The position numbers and the translations under genes were made by a program. The notes below the pieces were generated by a model that did no database searches, was not told the DNA's origin, and saw nothing but the letters and a program-made list of their open reading frames with translations. Shown here one piece after another: positions 46,784 to 57,692 of a stretch of DNA of 64,000 nt. This DNA is from Brachypodium distachyon (lineage: Eukaryota; Streptophyta; Magnoliopsida; Poales; Poaceae), in the NCBI RefSeq assembly GCF_000005505.3, contig NC_016135.3, forward strand, positions 21,236,613 through 21,300,612. Reading direction: 5' to 3'. Positions within the stretch are counted from its first letter, which is position 1. Each line of letters opens with the position of its first letter.

Positions 46784-48184
46784 TCACCTTGTCATGTAAG
46801 CAATGAGGTCATCAAGGTCTTTGCGCGACGAACCGCCGGGAGCCACGGCGGCGCGGACGGCATCCCCCAGCACCCTTGCCCGCTGCTGCACAGCCATTCC
46901 TTTGTCAGAGAGCATGGCCTCCTCGATGACTTCCTGTATGGCCTTCGCCGTAATCACCTCACTGTGCTTCTCCCATGGACGCACGAGGATGCCGGCCTTG
47001 AGGTAGTTGCACACCAGCTCCGCGTCCCACGGCTGGTCGCAGTGCATTGGCCAGGCGAGGATCGGCTTGCCGTGGCTCAGGCTCTCCATGGTCGAGTTCC
47101 AGCCGCAGTGGCTCATGAACGCCGCCGTGGCGCCGTGTGCCAGGATCTCCAGCTGCGGCGCCCACCCGGTGATCACCAGCCCCGTCCCTTGTGTCTGCTT
47201 CGTGAACTCCGACAGCAGCTTCTCGTGGCGGCTCTCGCCGGCCTCCGCGAATATGTCGCCGCGGTCGGCGTCGCGCAGCACCCAGATGAATCGTTGCTTG
47301 CTGCCGCGCAGTGCTGCTGCGAGCTCTTCAATCTGCTCCGCCCGCAACGACGACGTCGTGCCGAAGGACACGTACAACACCGATGCCGGGGGCTGCTTGT
47401 CGAGCCAATCAAGGCACTCGTGCGGCCGCTGCTTCGACGCGCTCGCGTGGAGCAGCGGGTTTAAAGGCCCGATGGCGAAGACCTTCTTGCCGTCTGCGGC
47501 CAGGTCCTCGGCGACAACGTCGATGAAATCACCCTCGAGCGCCCGGCATGTGTTTGTCAGAATGCCTACGCCGGGCGAGATCTGTGCCAGCGGTCTGGCC
47601 CGGTTGGCGTACTCCACGAACTCCTTGGTCGCACAGTTCTCGATGGGGGCGAAGGTGAGGCCGTTCTCGCGCATCAGCCTGTGGTCGGCGTCCATCTTGC
47701 CGACGAGCGTCGACACGGCCAAGCAGTGCAGCCCAAACGCCTCGCCGTTGGGCAGCCGCGCCGCCTCCTCGCCGGCGAAGGCGTTGATGCGGTCGTGCAC
47801 CACGACCACGCGGCGGCAGGAAGCGGAGAGCTTGCCGAGGAGAGCCGCGAGCGGGCCGCGCGCGTCCGCGGTGAAGGCCTCGAAGAGCGGCATGAGGTGG
47901 GAGGGGAACGGCGAGTCGGCGGTGGGGTTCGGAGGCGGGGAGACGTAGGAGGAGATGCCGAGCTCGTGGAACCGGATGGAGAGTAGCGCGTCCTCGTCCC
48001 AGCCGTGCACGCGCGCGCGGGCCTGGCGGACATGCTGGGCGGGCGCGGCGTAGTGCACTTGCAGCCCCCCGCGGGACGCGAGCAGCAGCGACAGGTGCAG
48101 CAGCTGGTTCAGGTGGCCCTGCGCCGGGAACGGCACCGCCACGACGGCGACCGGATCCAATGGCTGGTTGTTCCCTCTCACCAT
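46784..48184 (-). CDS. UDP-glycosyltransferase 3, zeatin O-glucosyltransferase type
   Basis: Single-exon gene of 466 residues starting [20 protein letters not shown]. Catalytic His24 and Asp131 ([11 protein letters not shown]) and a full PSPG box ([33 protein letters not shown]) are present. The box ends HCDQ where the other three copies have HSDQ; the final Gln that favours UDP-glucose is kept. [21 protein letters not shown] marks it as the sister of copy 2. On the coding strand TGTATAAC, about 90 bases before the start codon, may be its TATA element. Long open frames on the opposite strand are GC-codon shadows, not genes. Confidence 0.92.
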   Translation of the reverse strand: MVRGNNQPLDPVAVVAVPFPAQGHLNQLLHLSLLLASRGGLQVHYAAPAQHVRQARARVHGWDEDALLSIRFHELGISSYVSPPPNPTADSPFPSHLMPLFEAFTADARGPLAALLGKLSASCRRVVVVHDRINAFAGEEAARLPNGEAFGLHCLAVSTLVGKMDADHRLMRENGLTFAPIENCATKEFVEYANRARPLAQISPGVGILTNTCRALEGDFIDVVAEDLAADGKKVFAIGPLNPLLHASASKQRPHECLDWLDKQPPASVLYVSFGTTSSLRAEQIEELAAALRGSKQRFIWVLRDADRGDIFAEAGESRHEKLLSEFTKQTQGTGLVITGWAPQLEILAHGATAAFMSHCGWNSTMESLSHGKPILAWPMHCDQPWDAELVCNYLKAGILVRPWEKHSEVITAKAIQEVIEEAMLSDKGMAVQQRARVLGDAVRAAVAPGGSSRKDLDDLIAYMTR

Positions 48185-49566
48185 CGCCGTGCCTTTTCAG
48201 TGCTCCTGGGGGCTGTGGCTGTGGTGATGAGCTGAGTTGTTTGCTGATGGTCCTGAACGGCACGATGGGAGATGGAAGTTATACATGCAGGCGGCAGGCC
48301 GGCCGCGATCGATCGAGACAAAACAGTTGGCAGCGTAGCTGGGCCCGGCTGAAGCTTCCTGGACCCAGGCAATAGCTCTTCGTCACGTGGAGCTAACGGC
48401 ATGCACGGATGCATCCACGCTTACCTCCAGTTTCAGAGTAAACGATAAGCAGGGGGTGATGCTGACGCGACCCAGGTAAAATTCAACCCAAATTTCCAGT
48501 CGCTTGTTGTTTTCTAAAGAGAAAAATCTATTTTCAACCCGGTATCAGACAGGTCAAGGGCTAAAAACCCAGAATTAGAAGATTAGGGTTTGATTCAGAC
48601 AAGTTTTACGAGTTCAGGGTTCAGAATGGACTTTTCTCTTTTCGAAGAGCCCAAGATACTTCACCATGTCTCCGGGTCAACACAGCAGATCGATACACGC
48701 TACAATTAGTCGGTAGCAATTCTATCCTCCACGAATAAAAGATCATTGTTACGTCCTCCTTCCATCCTATAAAGATTGGCACGGCTTTGAACTAGCTCTA
48801 GTTTAAAACTGTGCCAATCTTTATGGAACAGAGGAAGGACTTATTTCAAAAAGGAGAAATCCCCGCGACCTCTGCATCGATGGTCAAAGAGGTTCGTTGT
48901 CACATAGTTGGGTGCCTTAGATGTTGAGGCCGATAGATAGACGATTAAATTCTTCTTTTTGGCAGTAATGTTAATTAGATGTCTTTCCCAGAGACTCTTC
49001 AGAGGGGAAAGTTCGGGTCTAGATTATAGAACACGTGCTTCATAAACTTCCATATATTCCTAATGCTTACGAATGTCTGCATATAAGTAAATGTTTCTAA
49101 GACTTCTTGATATGACTTATTTCTCATAGAAACTTAATAAACTCGGTTCCATTAACGGGGAATTCGCCAAACTGCAGACCAAACTTTTATTCAGAGGTGG
49201 CGCTGTGTCATAATCGGTCTGATTGTGGCACCATTTTTGCATAGATTATCCAAAAAATGAGATCTGAATGCAGCACCAGTTCTTTTTATAGATCATCTAA
49301 GATCTTATCTGAATGTGGCACCAGCAATACATAATATATGCAATTCTAATCAAAGACCAAAGCAGCGTGCGTTCTTACAAAAAGATAGTAATAGGTGTCA
49401 TGTATGGATCAACGATAAACCGTCATAAATAATAACTCGAACATACATATCATGAAGTACTCAAATGCTTGCCACAATTTTATAATTCGAAATGAATTTT
49501 CACGAAAGGAAATCGAATTCATCTGATGAAACAGCCAAGACATTGAAGATTTTAGCAACAAGCCAA
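48185..49566. other. Intergenic between glucosyltransferases 3 and 4
   Basis: No gene is supported. It contains a palindromic MITE (48752-48840) and two imperfect copies of a phrase around GATTGTGGCACC / GAATGCAGCACC...ATAGATCAT (about 49219-49320). Confidence 0.45.
48752..48840. mobile_element. Palindromic MITE
   Basis: GTCCTCCTTCCATCCTATAAAGATTGGCACGG at the left pairs with GTGCCAATCTTTATGGAACAGAGGAAGGAC at the right. The centre AACTAGCTCTAGTTT is itself palindromic. Almost the whole 89 bp can fold into one hairpin. It is Stowaway-like but with diverged ends; the TA duplication is unclear. Confidence 0.75.
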
Positions 49567-50988
49567 TCACCTAGAGATGTGAGCAACAAAGTCGTCCAGG
49601 CCTTGGCTCGAGGTGCCGCCATCTGCCACGGAGGCGCGGACGGCCTCACCAAGCACCTTGGCCCGCTGCCGCACGGCCATCCCATTGTCAGAGAGCATCG
49701 CTTCCTCGATCACCTTCTGGATATCCTCTGCCGGCACCACCTCATTGTGCTTCTCCCATGGCCTCACGAGGAGGCCGGCCTTGTGGTACTTGCAGAGAAG
49801 CTCCGCGTCCCACGGCTGGTCCGAGTGCATCGGCCAGGCGAGGATCGGCTTGCCGTGGCTCAGGCTCTCCATGGTCGAGTTCCAGCCGCAGTGGCTCATG
49901 AACGCCGCCGTGGCGCCGTGCGCCAGGATCTCCAGCTGCGGCGCCCACCCGGTGATCACCAGCCCCGTCCCCTCTGTTTCCTTGGTGAACTCGGCCAGCA
50001 TCTTGTCGTGGTTCCGGCTCTCGCCGGAGTCCGCGAATATGTCGGCCCGGTCGGCCTCGCGCAGCACCCAGATGAACCGCTGCTTGCTTCCCTTCAGCGC
50101 CGCGGCAAGCTCCGCGATCTGCTCCCCCAGGAAAGACGACGTCGTCCCGAAGGACACATAGAGCACCGACGCCGCCGGCTGCTCGTCGAGCCAGTCCATG
50201 CACTCGTGCCGCGCCTTCCCGGGCGTCCGGGCGCTGGCGTCCAGCAGCGGATTCAGTGGGCCGACCGCGAAGAGCTTCTGGTTTTCGAACACCGGGTGCG
50301 CGGCGATCGTGTCGATGAACTCGCCCTCAATCGCGCGGCTCGTGTTCATCACCATGCCTGCGGGGGCCGCGCCGGCGCCACCCTCCTCCTGCATCTCCTT
50401 CTCCGTCCGGAACACGAACTCCACGAACTCCTTGGACATGCAAACATCGATGGGGAGGAACTCGAGGCCGTGGTCGCGCAGGAGCTGGTGCCCGGGGTCC
50501 AGCCACCCGATGTTGTACGAGATGGCGACGCACTGCAGCGCGAACGCCTCGGCGTTGCCCTTGCCCACCCGCGCCGCCTCGACGGCCGCGAAGCTGTTCA
50601 GCCGGTCGTAGACGACGACCACGCGGCGGTGGGTGGCCGAGAGCGTCTCCAGGAGAGCCGCGAGCGGGGCGCGCGCGGCGGTCGTGAATGTCTCCCAGAG
50701 CGGCATGAGGTGGTTGGGGAAGGGAGACGGCGCGGCCGGGTCGGGCGCCGGGGACTCGAAGGCCGGGACGTCGAGGTCGTGGAAGTGGATGGAGACGAGG
50801 GACTTCGGGTCCCAGCCGTGCACGCGCGACCGCGCCTGCCGGACGTGCGCCGCGGGCGCCGCGTAGTGCACCGGGAGCCCCCGCGACGCGAGCAGCAGAG
50901 ACAGGTGCATCAGCTGGTTCAGGTGGCCCTGCGCCGGGAACGGCACCGCCACGATGGCCACCGAGTTCTCCGTCGAGTCAACCGCCAT
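49567..50988 (-). CDS. UDP-glycosyltransferase 4, zeatin O-glucosyltransferase type
   Basis: Single-exon gene of 473 residues starting [18 protein letters not shown]. Catalytic His22 (AQGHLNQ) and Asp128 ([11 protein letters not shown]) are present, as is a complete PSPG box ([33 protein letters not shown]). [21 protein letters not shown] resembles copy 1 ([21 protein letters not shown]) and differs from copies 2 and 3, so the outer genes of the array pair with each other. The acceptor-side region 150-230 is the most variable (for example [16 protein letters not shown]), so substrates may differ between copies. A TATA box sits about 80 bases upstream. Confidence 0.93.
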   Translation of the reverse strand: MAVDSTENSVAIVAVPFPAQGHLNQLMHLSLLLASRGLPVHYAAPAAHVRQARSRVHGWDPKSLVSIHFHDLDVPAFESPAPDPAAPSPFPNHLMPLWETFTTAARAPLAALLETLSATHRRVVVVYDRLNSFAAVEAARVGKGNAEAFALQCVAISYNIGWLDPGHQLLRDHGLEFLPIDVCMSKEFVEFVFRTEKEMQEEGGAGAAPAGMVMNTSRAIEGEFIDTIAAHPVFENQKLFAVGPLNPLLDASARTPGKARHECMDWLDEQPAASVLYVSFGTTSSFLGEQIAELAAALKGSKQRFIWVLREADRADIFADSGESRNHDKMLAEFTKETEGTGLVITGWAPQLEILAHGATAAFMSHCGWNSTMESLSHGKPILAWPMHSDQPWDAELLCKYHKAGLLVRPWEKHNEVVPAEDIQKVIEEAMLSDNGMAVRQRAKVLGEAVRASVADGGTSSQGLDDFVAHISR

Positions 50989-51066
50989 CGATGATCGAGT
51001 TTCTGGATGTGAAGTACGAATACTACAGTAGACGACTTCCTGCGGCGTAGAACCTCGTTGGACAGG

Positions 51067-51074
51067 CTATATAT
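51067..51074 (-). promoter_or_regulatory. TATA box of glucosyltransferase 4
   Basis: ATATATAG on the coding strand, about 80 bases before the start codon at 50988, which would give a leader of about 50 bases. Confidence 0.6.
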
Positions 51075-52340
51075 GGACAAGAAATCGGTCTGTCCGCCAA
51101 TAATAAATGGGCGTGATTAATCCAATTAATCTAGGCGACATGTGCTTGCGGGTCCAATTTCCACTGGTGACGTCGCATACTAGGAGGATAATCTATCAGG
51201 ACCGTATCATCGGAGATACTGTATTTATGTCCCGTAATTTAAAGCCAGACCATATTGGCTATAGCGGCGTGAATCGATAGGTGCAGCATATGCAGTGACG
51301 TCTGACGTGAGCAACCACGAATTGCTTAATTAGCGCATGGTAGAGAAATGCCCGGAGCACTGGAATTGTATTGTTCACAGAAAGATCATCGGCGACGACG
51401 CTAGCGGGAAAGTGCCATTCTGCGGAATTGGACGCTCCGGCTTCGTCATCGGTGACGACTGAAGGATCCAGAACCGCCGATCTACTGCAACCGAGGGCCC
51501 GAAGCGGGAACGGACCAATTAACGTTGGCTAAGTTCGTTGCGTATCGATTGCTCCTCTTTCTGTCGGGAGCAGCCAGTTGCGGCCTAGAGCACAGGTACG
51601 CGGAAGACTTGGAGTGCGGAGCAAAGCACTGGACTTGACCGTCAAGTTCAAACAAAAGCCGCAGTAGAGTAGTACTTCTGAACAGCATCGTCATGTTTGC
51701 CCGGTCTCCTGATACCATTGGGATTCTTGGGCGCATCACCCGGGCTCTGTTACGGCACACTTGGCGAGGCGACTGCCGGCTTTGTTGCGGCACACGTCAG
51801 ATTACAAAACTGATCTTTCACCGTGCTTTGATTTCGCCGCAGCGAGCGAATATCCCACTGCTGCGTAACACATGGTAACCTTTTACCACTTTCTGTCCAA
51901 GCCGTATTCTCCTTCCTCGCGATCGAAAGACACAAAAAGGCAGGATCATACATTTCGTCGTGTTTCGTCACGTGGCTTCAAGATTTGAGAATGGATCAGA
52001 AACTTGAGGACCGAGATGGAGACAGGAAGGAGAGTTGCCGATTGCATGGGAACCTCTCCCAGGACGGAAACCTCTCCAGGATCATACAACCGATGAGCAC
52101 GTATCCTCTGGGCTCTGGCTACATGGCCATCACCATCGCGGCCAAACACAGTCCGTTGGACGCTTAATGCAATTTGCCTTCTCCAGATTTCAACGGTCGA
52201 CCGGTTTGTTCCGTTTTCGGGCGGCGGCCGGTGCCTTCCCACCGAGAACCGATCATCCATAGCGGCGCTGATCTATCATTAATACTTACTTTTAGAGAAA
52301 AACTGTATAAATAAGTATTTTCTGAATTTAAAATCAACTT
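51075..52340. other. Intergenic, no protein gene supported
   Basis: Overlapping short ORFs on both strands at 51482-52262 show no domain. Base composition is mixed. It ends at the tRNA gene. Confidence 0.45.
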
Positions 52341-52412
52341 GGGTCCATAGCTCAGTGGTAGAGCATTTGACTGCAGATCAAGAGGTCACCGGTTCGAACC
52401 CGGTTGGGCCCT
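52341..52412 (+). tRNA. tRNA-Cys (anticodon GCA)
   Basis: Full cloverleaf of 72 nt. Acceptor arms GGGTCCA / TGGGCCC, D-arm GCTCAGTGGTAGAGC, anticodon stem-loop TTTGA-CTGCAGA-TCAAG with anticodon GCA, five-base variable loop, T-arm ACCGG-TTCGAAC-CCGGT and discriminator T, as expected for tRNA-Cys. There is no intron. A TTTT at 52415-52418 serves as the RNA polymerase III stop. The first pair of the anticodon stem is T-G, which is tolerated. Confidence 0.97.
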
Positions 52413-53161
52413 ACTTTTGTTTTCGTATTTAAAACTATCTTTTACATTTCTTTGACTGCCTCCTAGTTGCGTCGCGTTGCTATTTTTTTTCATTCTTTTT
52501 TGACTCAACGGGCATGTGGTTTCATACGAGAACATCTTTAGACATTTTGACTCTCATGAACACGTATTGTTGTATGAATGAAAAAACACTTACTAAATGA
52601 TGGATGCGTTTCATCTGTACGAACGGTATAAGAACAAAAACTTGGGTCACGAATCATGAGCACGATTGGTTCTTAGAAACACAAGATTGATAAATCCCAT
52701 TACACATATACACTCAATTAAATTGTTCTTCAGCCGATCTTCCGATATCGCGAAACTCGGTACACATTTTTGTCGTCCTCGAGCCCATATATATCTGGCA
52801 GGATGGTCAGGTCAAGAGAAAATCAAATGATTGATAGGCCTGACTAAGCTAGGCCGGCCTAAGCATTTTTTTTTTTTTTGCACTCGTCATGACACTTCCT
52901 TTTTTGCAGAGATCTCGCGTCTTGACAAAATTTTCAAGATGCATTATTGCTAGACATGTATGGTTGTTTGTACAGGATTTAACTGGCAAGTGGCTAGGGG
53001 ATAAGCTAGAACACCTGGCATCTTGGTGGCTGGGAAATAAGAAGAATGAAGTTCTTAATATGATTTCTGCTGCTGTGATATGGTCCTTATGGAAACTGCG
53101 TAATGACATTTTCTTTCGATCTGTTTCCTGATCTGGCATGCAGGTGGTTTGGAGAGGAAAA

Positions 53162-54308
53162 GAGCAAATTTCACAGAATCACAGTTTTTGAGGCATGTTT
53201 CTTAACGAGTCCCCACTTTTGCTAATTTGTCCGCAAAATCATACGTTTTGTGTCCAATTGTCTCACATCACCCAAAACAACGGTTTAAACACATTTGATG
53301 GTATTTCTTACATGTGGGTCCCGCATGTCAGGCATTGCATTTTTCATTAAATCCCCTGACTTTTTAATTTTTTTTCCTTATCCCCTCATCTTCTTCTACA
53401 AAGCCGGCAACCACCCGCTTCGCCCGCCGCCTGTGCCGCCGACCGCCCTGCACCGCCTGCGCCTCCCGTGCGCACCGCCCGCCCTGCACCGTCGCGACGC
53501 ACTGCCCGCGCCGCCGCCCGCCCTGCACTGCCTCCCGCCCGCGCCGCCTGTGTTAGACTGCTGCCGAACTGTCTCCGATCTGTTGAGATCCGGTAGAGTA
53601 GGTCTCCTAGCTTATCTCTCCCGGCCGTTTGTACCGCCTCTATATATGTAATCGGATCCAATCAATAAAGTTTTTCCAATTCTATTCCTTGTTTCCTTTT
53701 TCTTGCAGCCTGCCCGCGCCGCCGCACACGGTCCACACGCATGGCACCCAGCCAAATTAATCCCGCCCCGGAAGGTGTCCCCTGCTCGTGCTGCTCCGGC
53801 GGGAGATAAATCCTCGACCTACAGAGAACGTTCTATTAAAAGTTAAAACTAGCACGAGCACAGGTCGCCGGAAATTCCGGGCGCGGCAGTTGCGGGCGGG
53901 CGCGCGGGTGAGGGGACGGTGCCGGGCGCGGGATAGGGAGGAGGCTCCGTTCAGTGCACCTGGACAGGGAATGGGGCAAGCAGGCACGGGCGCTGGCGAG
54001 GATTGCGGCAGCGGGTGCGTGCGTTCTCTGGAGGTCGAGCGAACAGAAGAGGAAGACGAGCACAGCGCGGATCGATGAGAAAAACCCGGATCGTAGAAAT
54101 AAAAAAAAGTCAGGGGGTTTAACAAAAGAATGCAACGCCGGACATGCGGGACCCACATGTAAGAAATACCATCGGATGCGTTTAAACAGTTGTTTTGGGT
54201 GATGTGAGACAATTAGACACAAAACGTGTGATTTTGCGGACAAATTAGCAAAAATAAGGACTTGTTGAAAAACCTGTCTTAAAAACTGTGGTTCCGTGAA
54301 ATTTAGTC
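53162..54308. mobile_element. Non-autonomous Mutator-like element with long TIRs (Pack-MULE-like)
   Basis: The left arm 53162-53380 and right arm 54097-54308 are inverted copies over about 210 bases: AAATTTCACAGAATCACAG against AAATTTCACGGAACCACAG at the ends, with GCTAATTTGTCCGCAAAATCA and TACATGTGGGTCCCGCATGTC inside. Flanks AGAGGAAAA (53153-53161) and AAAGGAAAA (54310-54318) could be an imperfect 9-bp target duplication. The interior is GC-rich and Pro/Ala/Arg-coding in several frames, unlike the arms, suggesting captured genic DNA whose source I cannot name. No transposase. Confidence 0.75.
53551..53707 (+). mobile_element. 157-bp solo LTR with 5-bp target duplication
   Basis: Starts TGTTAGACTGCTGCCG, ends TTTCTTGCA and is flanked on both sides by GCCTG (53546-53550 and 53708-53712). 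It has a TATATATG and an AATAAAG in the order expected of an LTR. It interrupts GC-rich DNA inside the Mutator-like element. The small size fits a TRIM/SMART or short copia LTR; the family is not identified. Confidence 0.8.
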
Positions 54309-54718
54309 AAAAGGAAAACTGCAAGCGCTGGAGCTTATAATGCATCGGCTGGAGATCTAAGTCGGCGGAGATTCCAAGGTTGCTTTGAACATGAAGAGAA
54401 GGAAGGCTGTTTGTATGCTCACTCTCTGTGCCTGCCAAGTTTTGACTGTGCTGTCACTTGCTGACAGTCTGGAGGCAGATGCATGAAGTGTTGACGTTCT
54501 GGAGTGAAGACCAGTGGACAGAGTCTTAAAATACTGTCTTGCTCTCGTTTTAGTTTGGCTACTCCAAATTGCCATTGCTCTGTTTTAGTAGGGGCGTTTT
54601 TTGGTTTCGTTTTGGCCTTTTGGCGGTTAAAACTATCTGCACCTACACTGTTGTGACGGTTGTTTCATTTGTCTATGATAAATGGAACAGGGGCGTGGCC
54701 CTCTATTTCTAAAAAAAA

Positions 54719-55490
54719 TATGTATTCTATTTGTACTTACATTGGAAAAAAGTTCAGATGTTTTTGAAACTTTTAATTGTGATTTTTAAAATGCCAGGCT
54801 CATAGTAGCCAGAGAGAGCCAAACCTCTAAATTCCTTCTTCTTCTTTTTTGTATGCATCCTTCTTGCCTGTAAGAATTAAGCAACACCGTAAAGGCCCAG
54901 CCCCACTTCTTTTAGTCTTAGACAGCTCAAGTCCAAAAGAAGGTAAACCTTCTACTTAGAGTTTTTTCCGAGCTGCAAGTTCTTGTAGTACAAGACAAGA
55001 AAACAGACACCTTTTCAAGCATACAAAAGCACTTTGCGCACGACAAAATTGTTACTGCTGAATTAAGGTCATCTTTTTAACTGCATTTTTACCACATTTT
55101 ACTGCAACTGTCGAGATCAAAGCCGAAACCCACAGTGCCTGGACATGTCGTACATCGCACACAAATTATCGTACGCCCAGGACTAGCAGTGCTGCATATG
55201 CTATACTCCCTCCGTTCCTAAATACTTGTCGTGGTTATAATGCAAATTATAACCACGACAAGTATTTAGGAACAGAGGGAATATATACCAAAAGAAATAT
55301 AGTATTGACAGAAACGGAAGCACAGATCTTAAGCACATTATTATGCCTAGTTCCTCCTACAGTACAATTTCTCCGAAAAAAAGGTACGCTAGCGGCTAGC
55401 ATGTACAACTAGCTTTGTACAGGCTAGTAGTACTAGTTGTGGTCACTCCGTCACTCAACTCCCGTCCCGACCCAAATTTCGCAGCATCGA
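54719..55490. other. Intergenic, 3' flank of the NAC gene
   Basis: No gene is supported. It contains the palindromic Stowaway at 55206-55281 and, closest to 55490, probable 3' UTR of the NAC gene. Confidence 0.45.
55206..55281. mobile_element. Near-perfect palindromic Stowaway MITE
   Basis: CTCCCTCCGTTCCTAAATACTTGTCGTGGTTATAAT and its complement around a GCAA centre, with TA on both sides. In 76 bp there are only a couple of mismatches between the arms, so it would form a strong hairpin in DNA or RNA. Confidence 0.9.
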
Positions 55491-57499
55491 TCAGCGTTGC
55501 GAATCATGTCGGGTGCCATCGTCATCAGCGGAAGCTGATGTCCCGTCTGGCAACACCCCGGTTCGTTGTTGCCAACTCAACAGAGCGCTTCCCCTCATCG
55601 TGGTTGCATTCCCCTCCGACGTCTGCCCCCTCATTCTGGCTCCGGTCTCCGGTTCTGGCTCCTCCGCCCTCTGCACCTCGGCCGTCGACGCCGCCAGCGG
55701 CGTCGTTGCGGCGGCAGAATCTGGGACGACGACGGCGCAACCACTCTGGAACTGCTGTCCAACTTCGACATGTTGATAGTTGCAAGGCGTGAACTCAAAC
55801 TCAGACTGAAGTACCATGGGTTGCCCCAAATATTGATGACGGTTGTCGTCACCGTCGAAGTATAGCTGCTGCTCCTGCTCCTGCTGGGCGAAGAAGGCCA
55901 TCGGCTCGTGCGGTTGCTGCGTGGCGTAAGTTACATTACCAGGTTGTTGCTCCATCGTGCCACACATCCACTCGTGCTGCTCCGTGAACGCCATCGGCTG
56001 CGTCGGGTAAGCCGCCACATTACCTGTAGCTGGCTGCTGTTGCGCTTGCACCATGCCGCCGGCATGCATCATCCATTCGTTCTCAAGTTGTTGAAGCACA
56101 CGCTGCTCGCTCATCTCTTCCGTCTCCGGCTGCATCCGCTCCTCTGGGGATCGCGTGACGGTAGGCGGCGGCGGTAATCTGAACGCTTGGCCGGCCGGAT
56201 TCATGTGTCGTTGCATCATCATTGCCTGACCGAAATTCCCAGCTGCAGCAGCGCCGTGCGCGGCCCGGAACCGCGGCACCTGGCCGCTGAATGCCATCGG
56301 CGGCCGCGGCATTGATGCGTGAACGCTGGGCCGCACCTGGCCCATGAACGCCATAGGCGGCCGCGGCATCGATGTGTGAGCTCTGGGCCCAACCCGGCCG
56401 CTGAATGCCATCATTGATGTACGGGCTCTATTCACCATCGGTCGCCCGGGCCAGAAAGGCGGCTGCATGCCGCCACCGGCGTGCAGCGGCGCTGGTGGGC
56501 CGAGGAGCAGGTCCAACGGGCTCCCCCGCTTGGGCGTAGCCATGGGCCCCCGCCGCATAGCCTCCACGGGCCTCTTGCCCTTCTGCCGCGCCGAAAGCTT
56601 ATTCGGCGCCGCTCCCCCTTGTGCTTGGGCGCCGCTTTCCACGGGCTCGGGCTGCGACGGGGCCGGGCTCGCTTCTTGTTCTTGGCACGTGCTAGTGCCA
56701 CTCGGACCCGCCTCGTCGTCGTTGTTGCTTTTGTGCCTCGGCGTCACGTAGATCCTGCACATGACGTACTCGTCCAACTGCACGTGCGCAGCCACTCTCA
56801 AGTTTGGTCAGGCCACTATACACTTGAAAATGAAAAAGAAAAAGAAAAAGAAAAAGAGTACACTCCGGGACGGCGCGTGTCTGCGAACTGACCTTCATGC
56901 TGTTCTGGTCGAGCTTGATCTGGAAGTCCTTGATGCTGAGCTCGCGCATCAGCCACTTGGTCTTCGTCTCCGTGTCGACGGGCCCGACGTGGTAGCCGAG
57001 CGTGCTCTCGAAGAACTTGACCCTGACGTTGCCGACGGTCTCCTTCTCGATCTCCGTTTTGCCCGTGGACGCCTTCCAACGCCCGCGGTGGTCGTCCGTG
57101 CACCGGTCCGGCCTGTCGCCTTTCGTGTACTTGCGAGACCTCGGCGTCAGGAAGTACCAGCTCGTCTCGCCCTTATCCTTGTGCCCTTCAATCCAAAGCC
57201 CAATTAATTAATTAAAGTATATACATATAGCATAAAGCTAGCCATGGCGGCATGGACAAGACAATGGTCGTGGAACACGATATATGCGTACCGTCGATGA
57301 GCTCGTCCGGGTGGCACCGGTACACGTTGTCCTCGATGATGCAGTCATTGGGCACGTGCGGCCGGCCCTGCAGCCTGGGGAGGAGATAGTACTCCACGAG
57401 CTCCTCGTCCGTCGGCATGAACCGGAAACCCGGCGGGTGCGTGCTCTTCTTCTCCTCCCCTTCTTCTCCGCTTTTCTTCTGCTCCTCCCCTTCTGCCAT
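55491..57499 (-). CDS. NAC-domain transcription factor
   Basis: Plant-specific DNA-binding regulator. Three exons: 57499-57292, 57185-56893 and 56777-55491, giving 595 residues. The NAC domain covers about 20-178 with subdomains A (HPPGFRFMPTDEELVEYYL), B (YRCHPDELID), C (WYFLTPRSRKYTKGDRPDR, RGRWKASTG), D (VGNVRVKFFESTLGYH, TKWLMREL) and E (LDEYVMCRIYVTP). The usual WYFF is WYFL and the GYWKATG-type core is GRWKASTG, a divergent form. The C-terminal 415 residues are Met, Pro, Gln and Ala-rich and include a 19-residue repeat. Intron 2 carries (GAAAAA)n-like sequence. No transmembrane helix is seen, so it is a soluble nuclear type. Target genes are unknown. Confidence 0.92.
56278..56445 (-). 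repeat. 57-bp in-frame tandem repeat in the NAC gene
   Basis: About 2.5 units, each encoding a phrase like SMPRPPMAF(M/S)GQV followed by six or seven variable residues, at about residues 278-334. DNA units differ at several positions, mostly keeping the protein motif. Confidence 0.8.
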
Positions 57500-57684
57500 G
57501 TCAGCCAGAGACGAGACGACTGGGTTGCAAGAAGAGATAGATCACAGGTTGAGGACGACAGGTGCAGCAGCTTCGACGACGTACGCGGCGGGGGGGCGAG
57601 GAGCTCCGGTCGTTGTCGAGATCGAAATTGGAAACGGGAGGATTAATTAGGCTGTGTTCGTCCACAAATCTGTCTGCACTTTTG

Positions 57685-57692
57685 CTATATAC
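57685..57692 (-). promoter_or_regulatory. TATA box of the NAC gene
   Basis: GTATATAG on the coding strand, about 185 bases before the start codon at 57499. Confidence 0.55.

Larger units (their letters stand above)
52889..54718 (+). mobile_element. LINE 3' fragment split by a Mutator-like insertion
   Basis: The frame at 52940-53131 (HVWLFVQDL, LASWWLG, AAVIWSLWKLRNDIFF) is the C-terminal zinc-binding tail of plant LINE reverse transcriptases. After an interruption at 53162-54308 the 3' UTR resumes, ending GTTTCATTTGTCTATGATAAATGG...GGCCCTCTATTTCT and a poly(A) run near 54711-54718, which is the typical LINE end. It is 5'-truncated; the left boundary is uncertain (roughly 52860-52920) and no target duplication was found. 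Confidence 0.75.

Noticed and set aside
49492..50994. 500-codon plus-strand ORF opposite glucosyltransferase 4
   Set aside because: Same antisense artefact; composition follows the reverse complement of the UGT codons.
51482..52262. Overlapping ORFs of about 60-104 codons on both strands
   Set aside because: Mutually overlapping, no domain, no promoter evidence.
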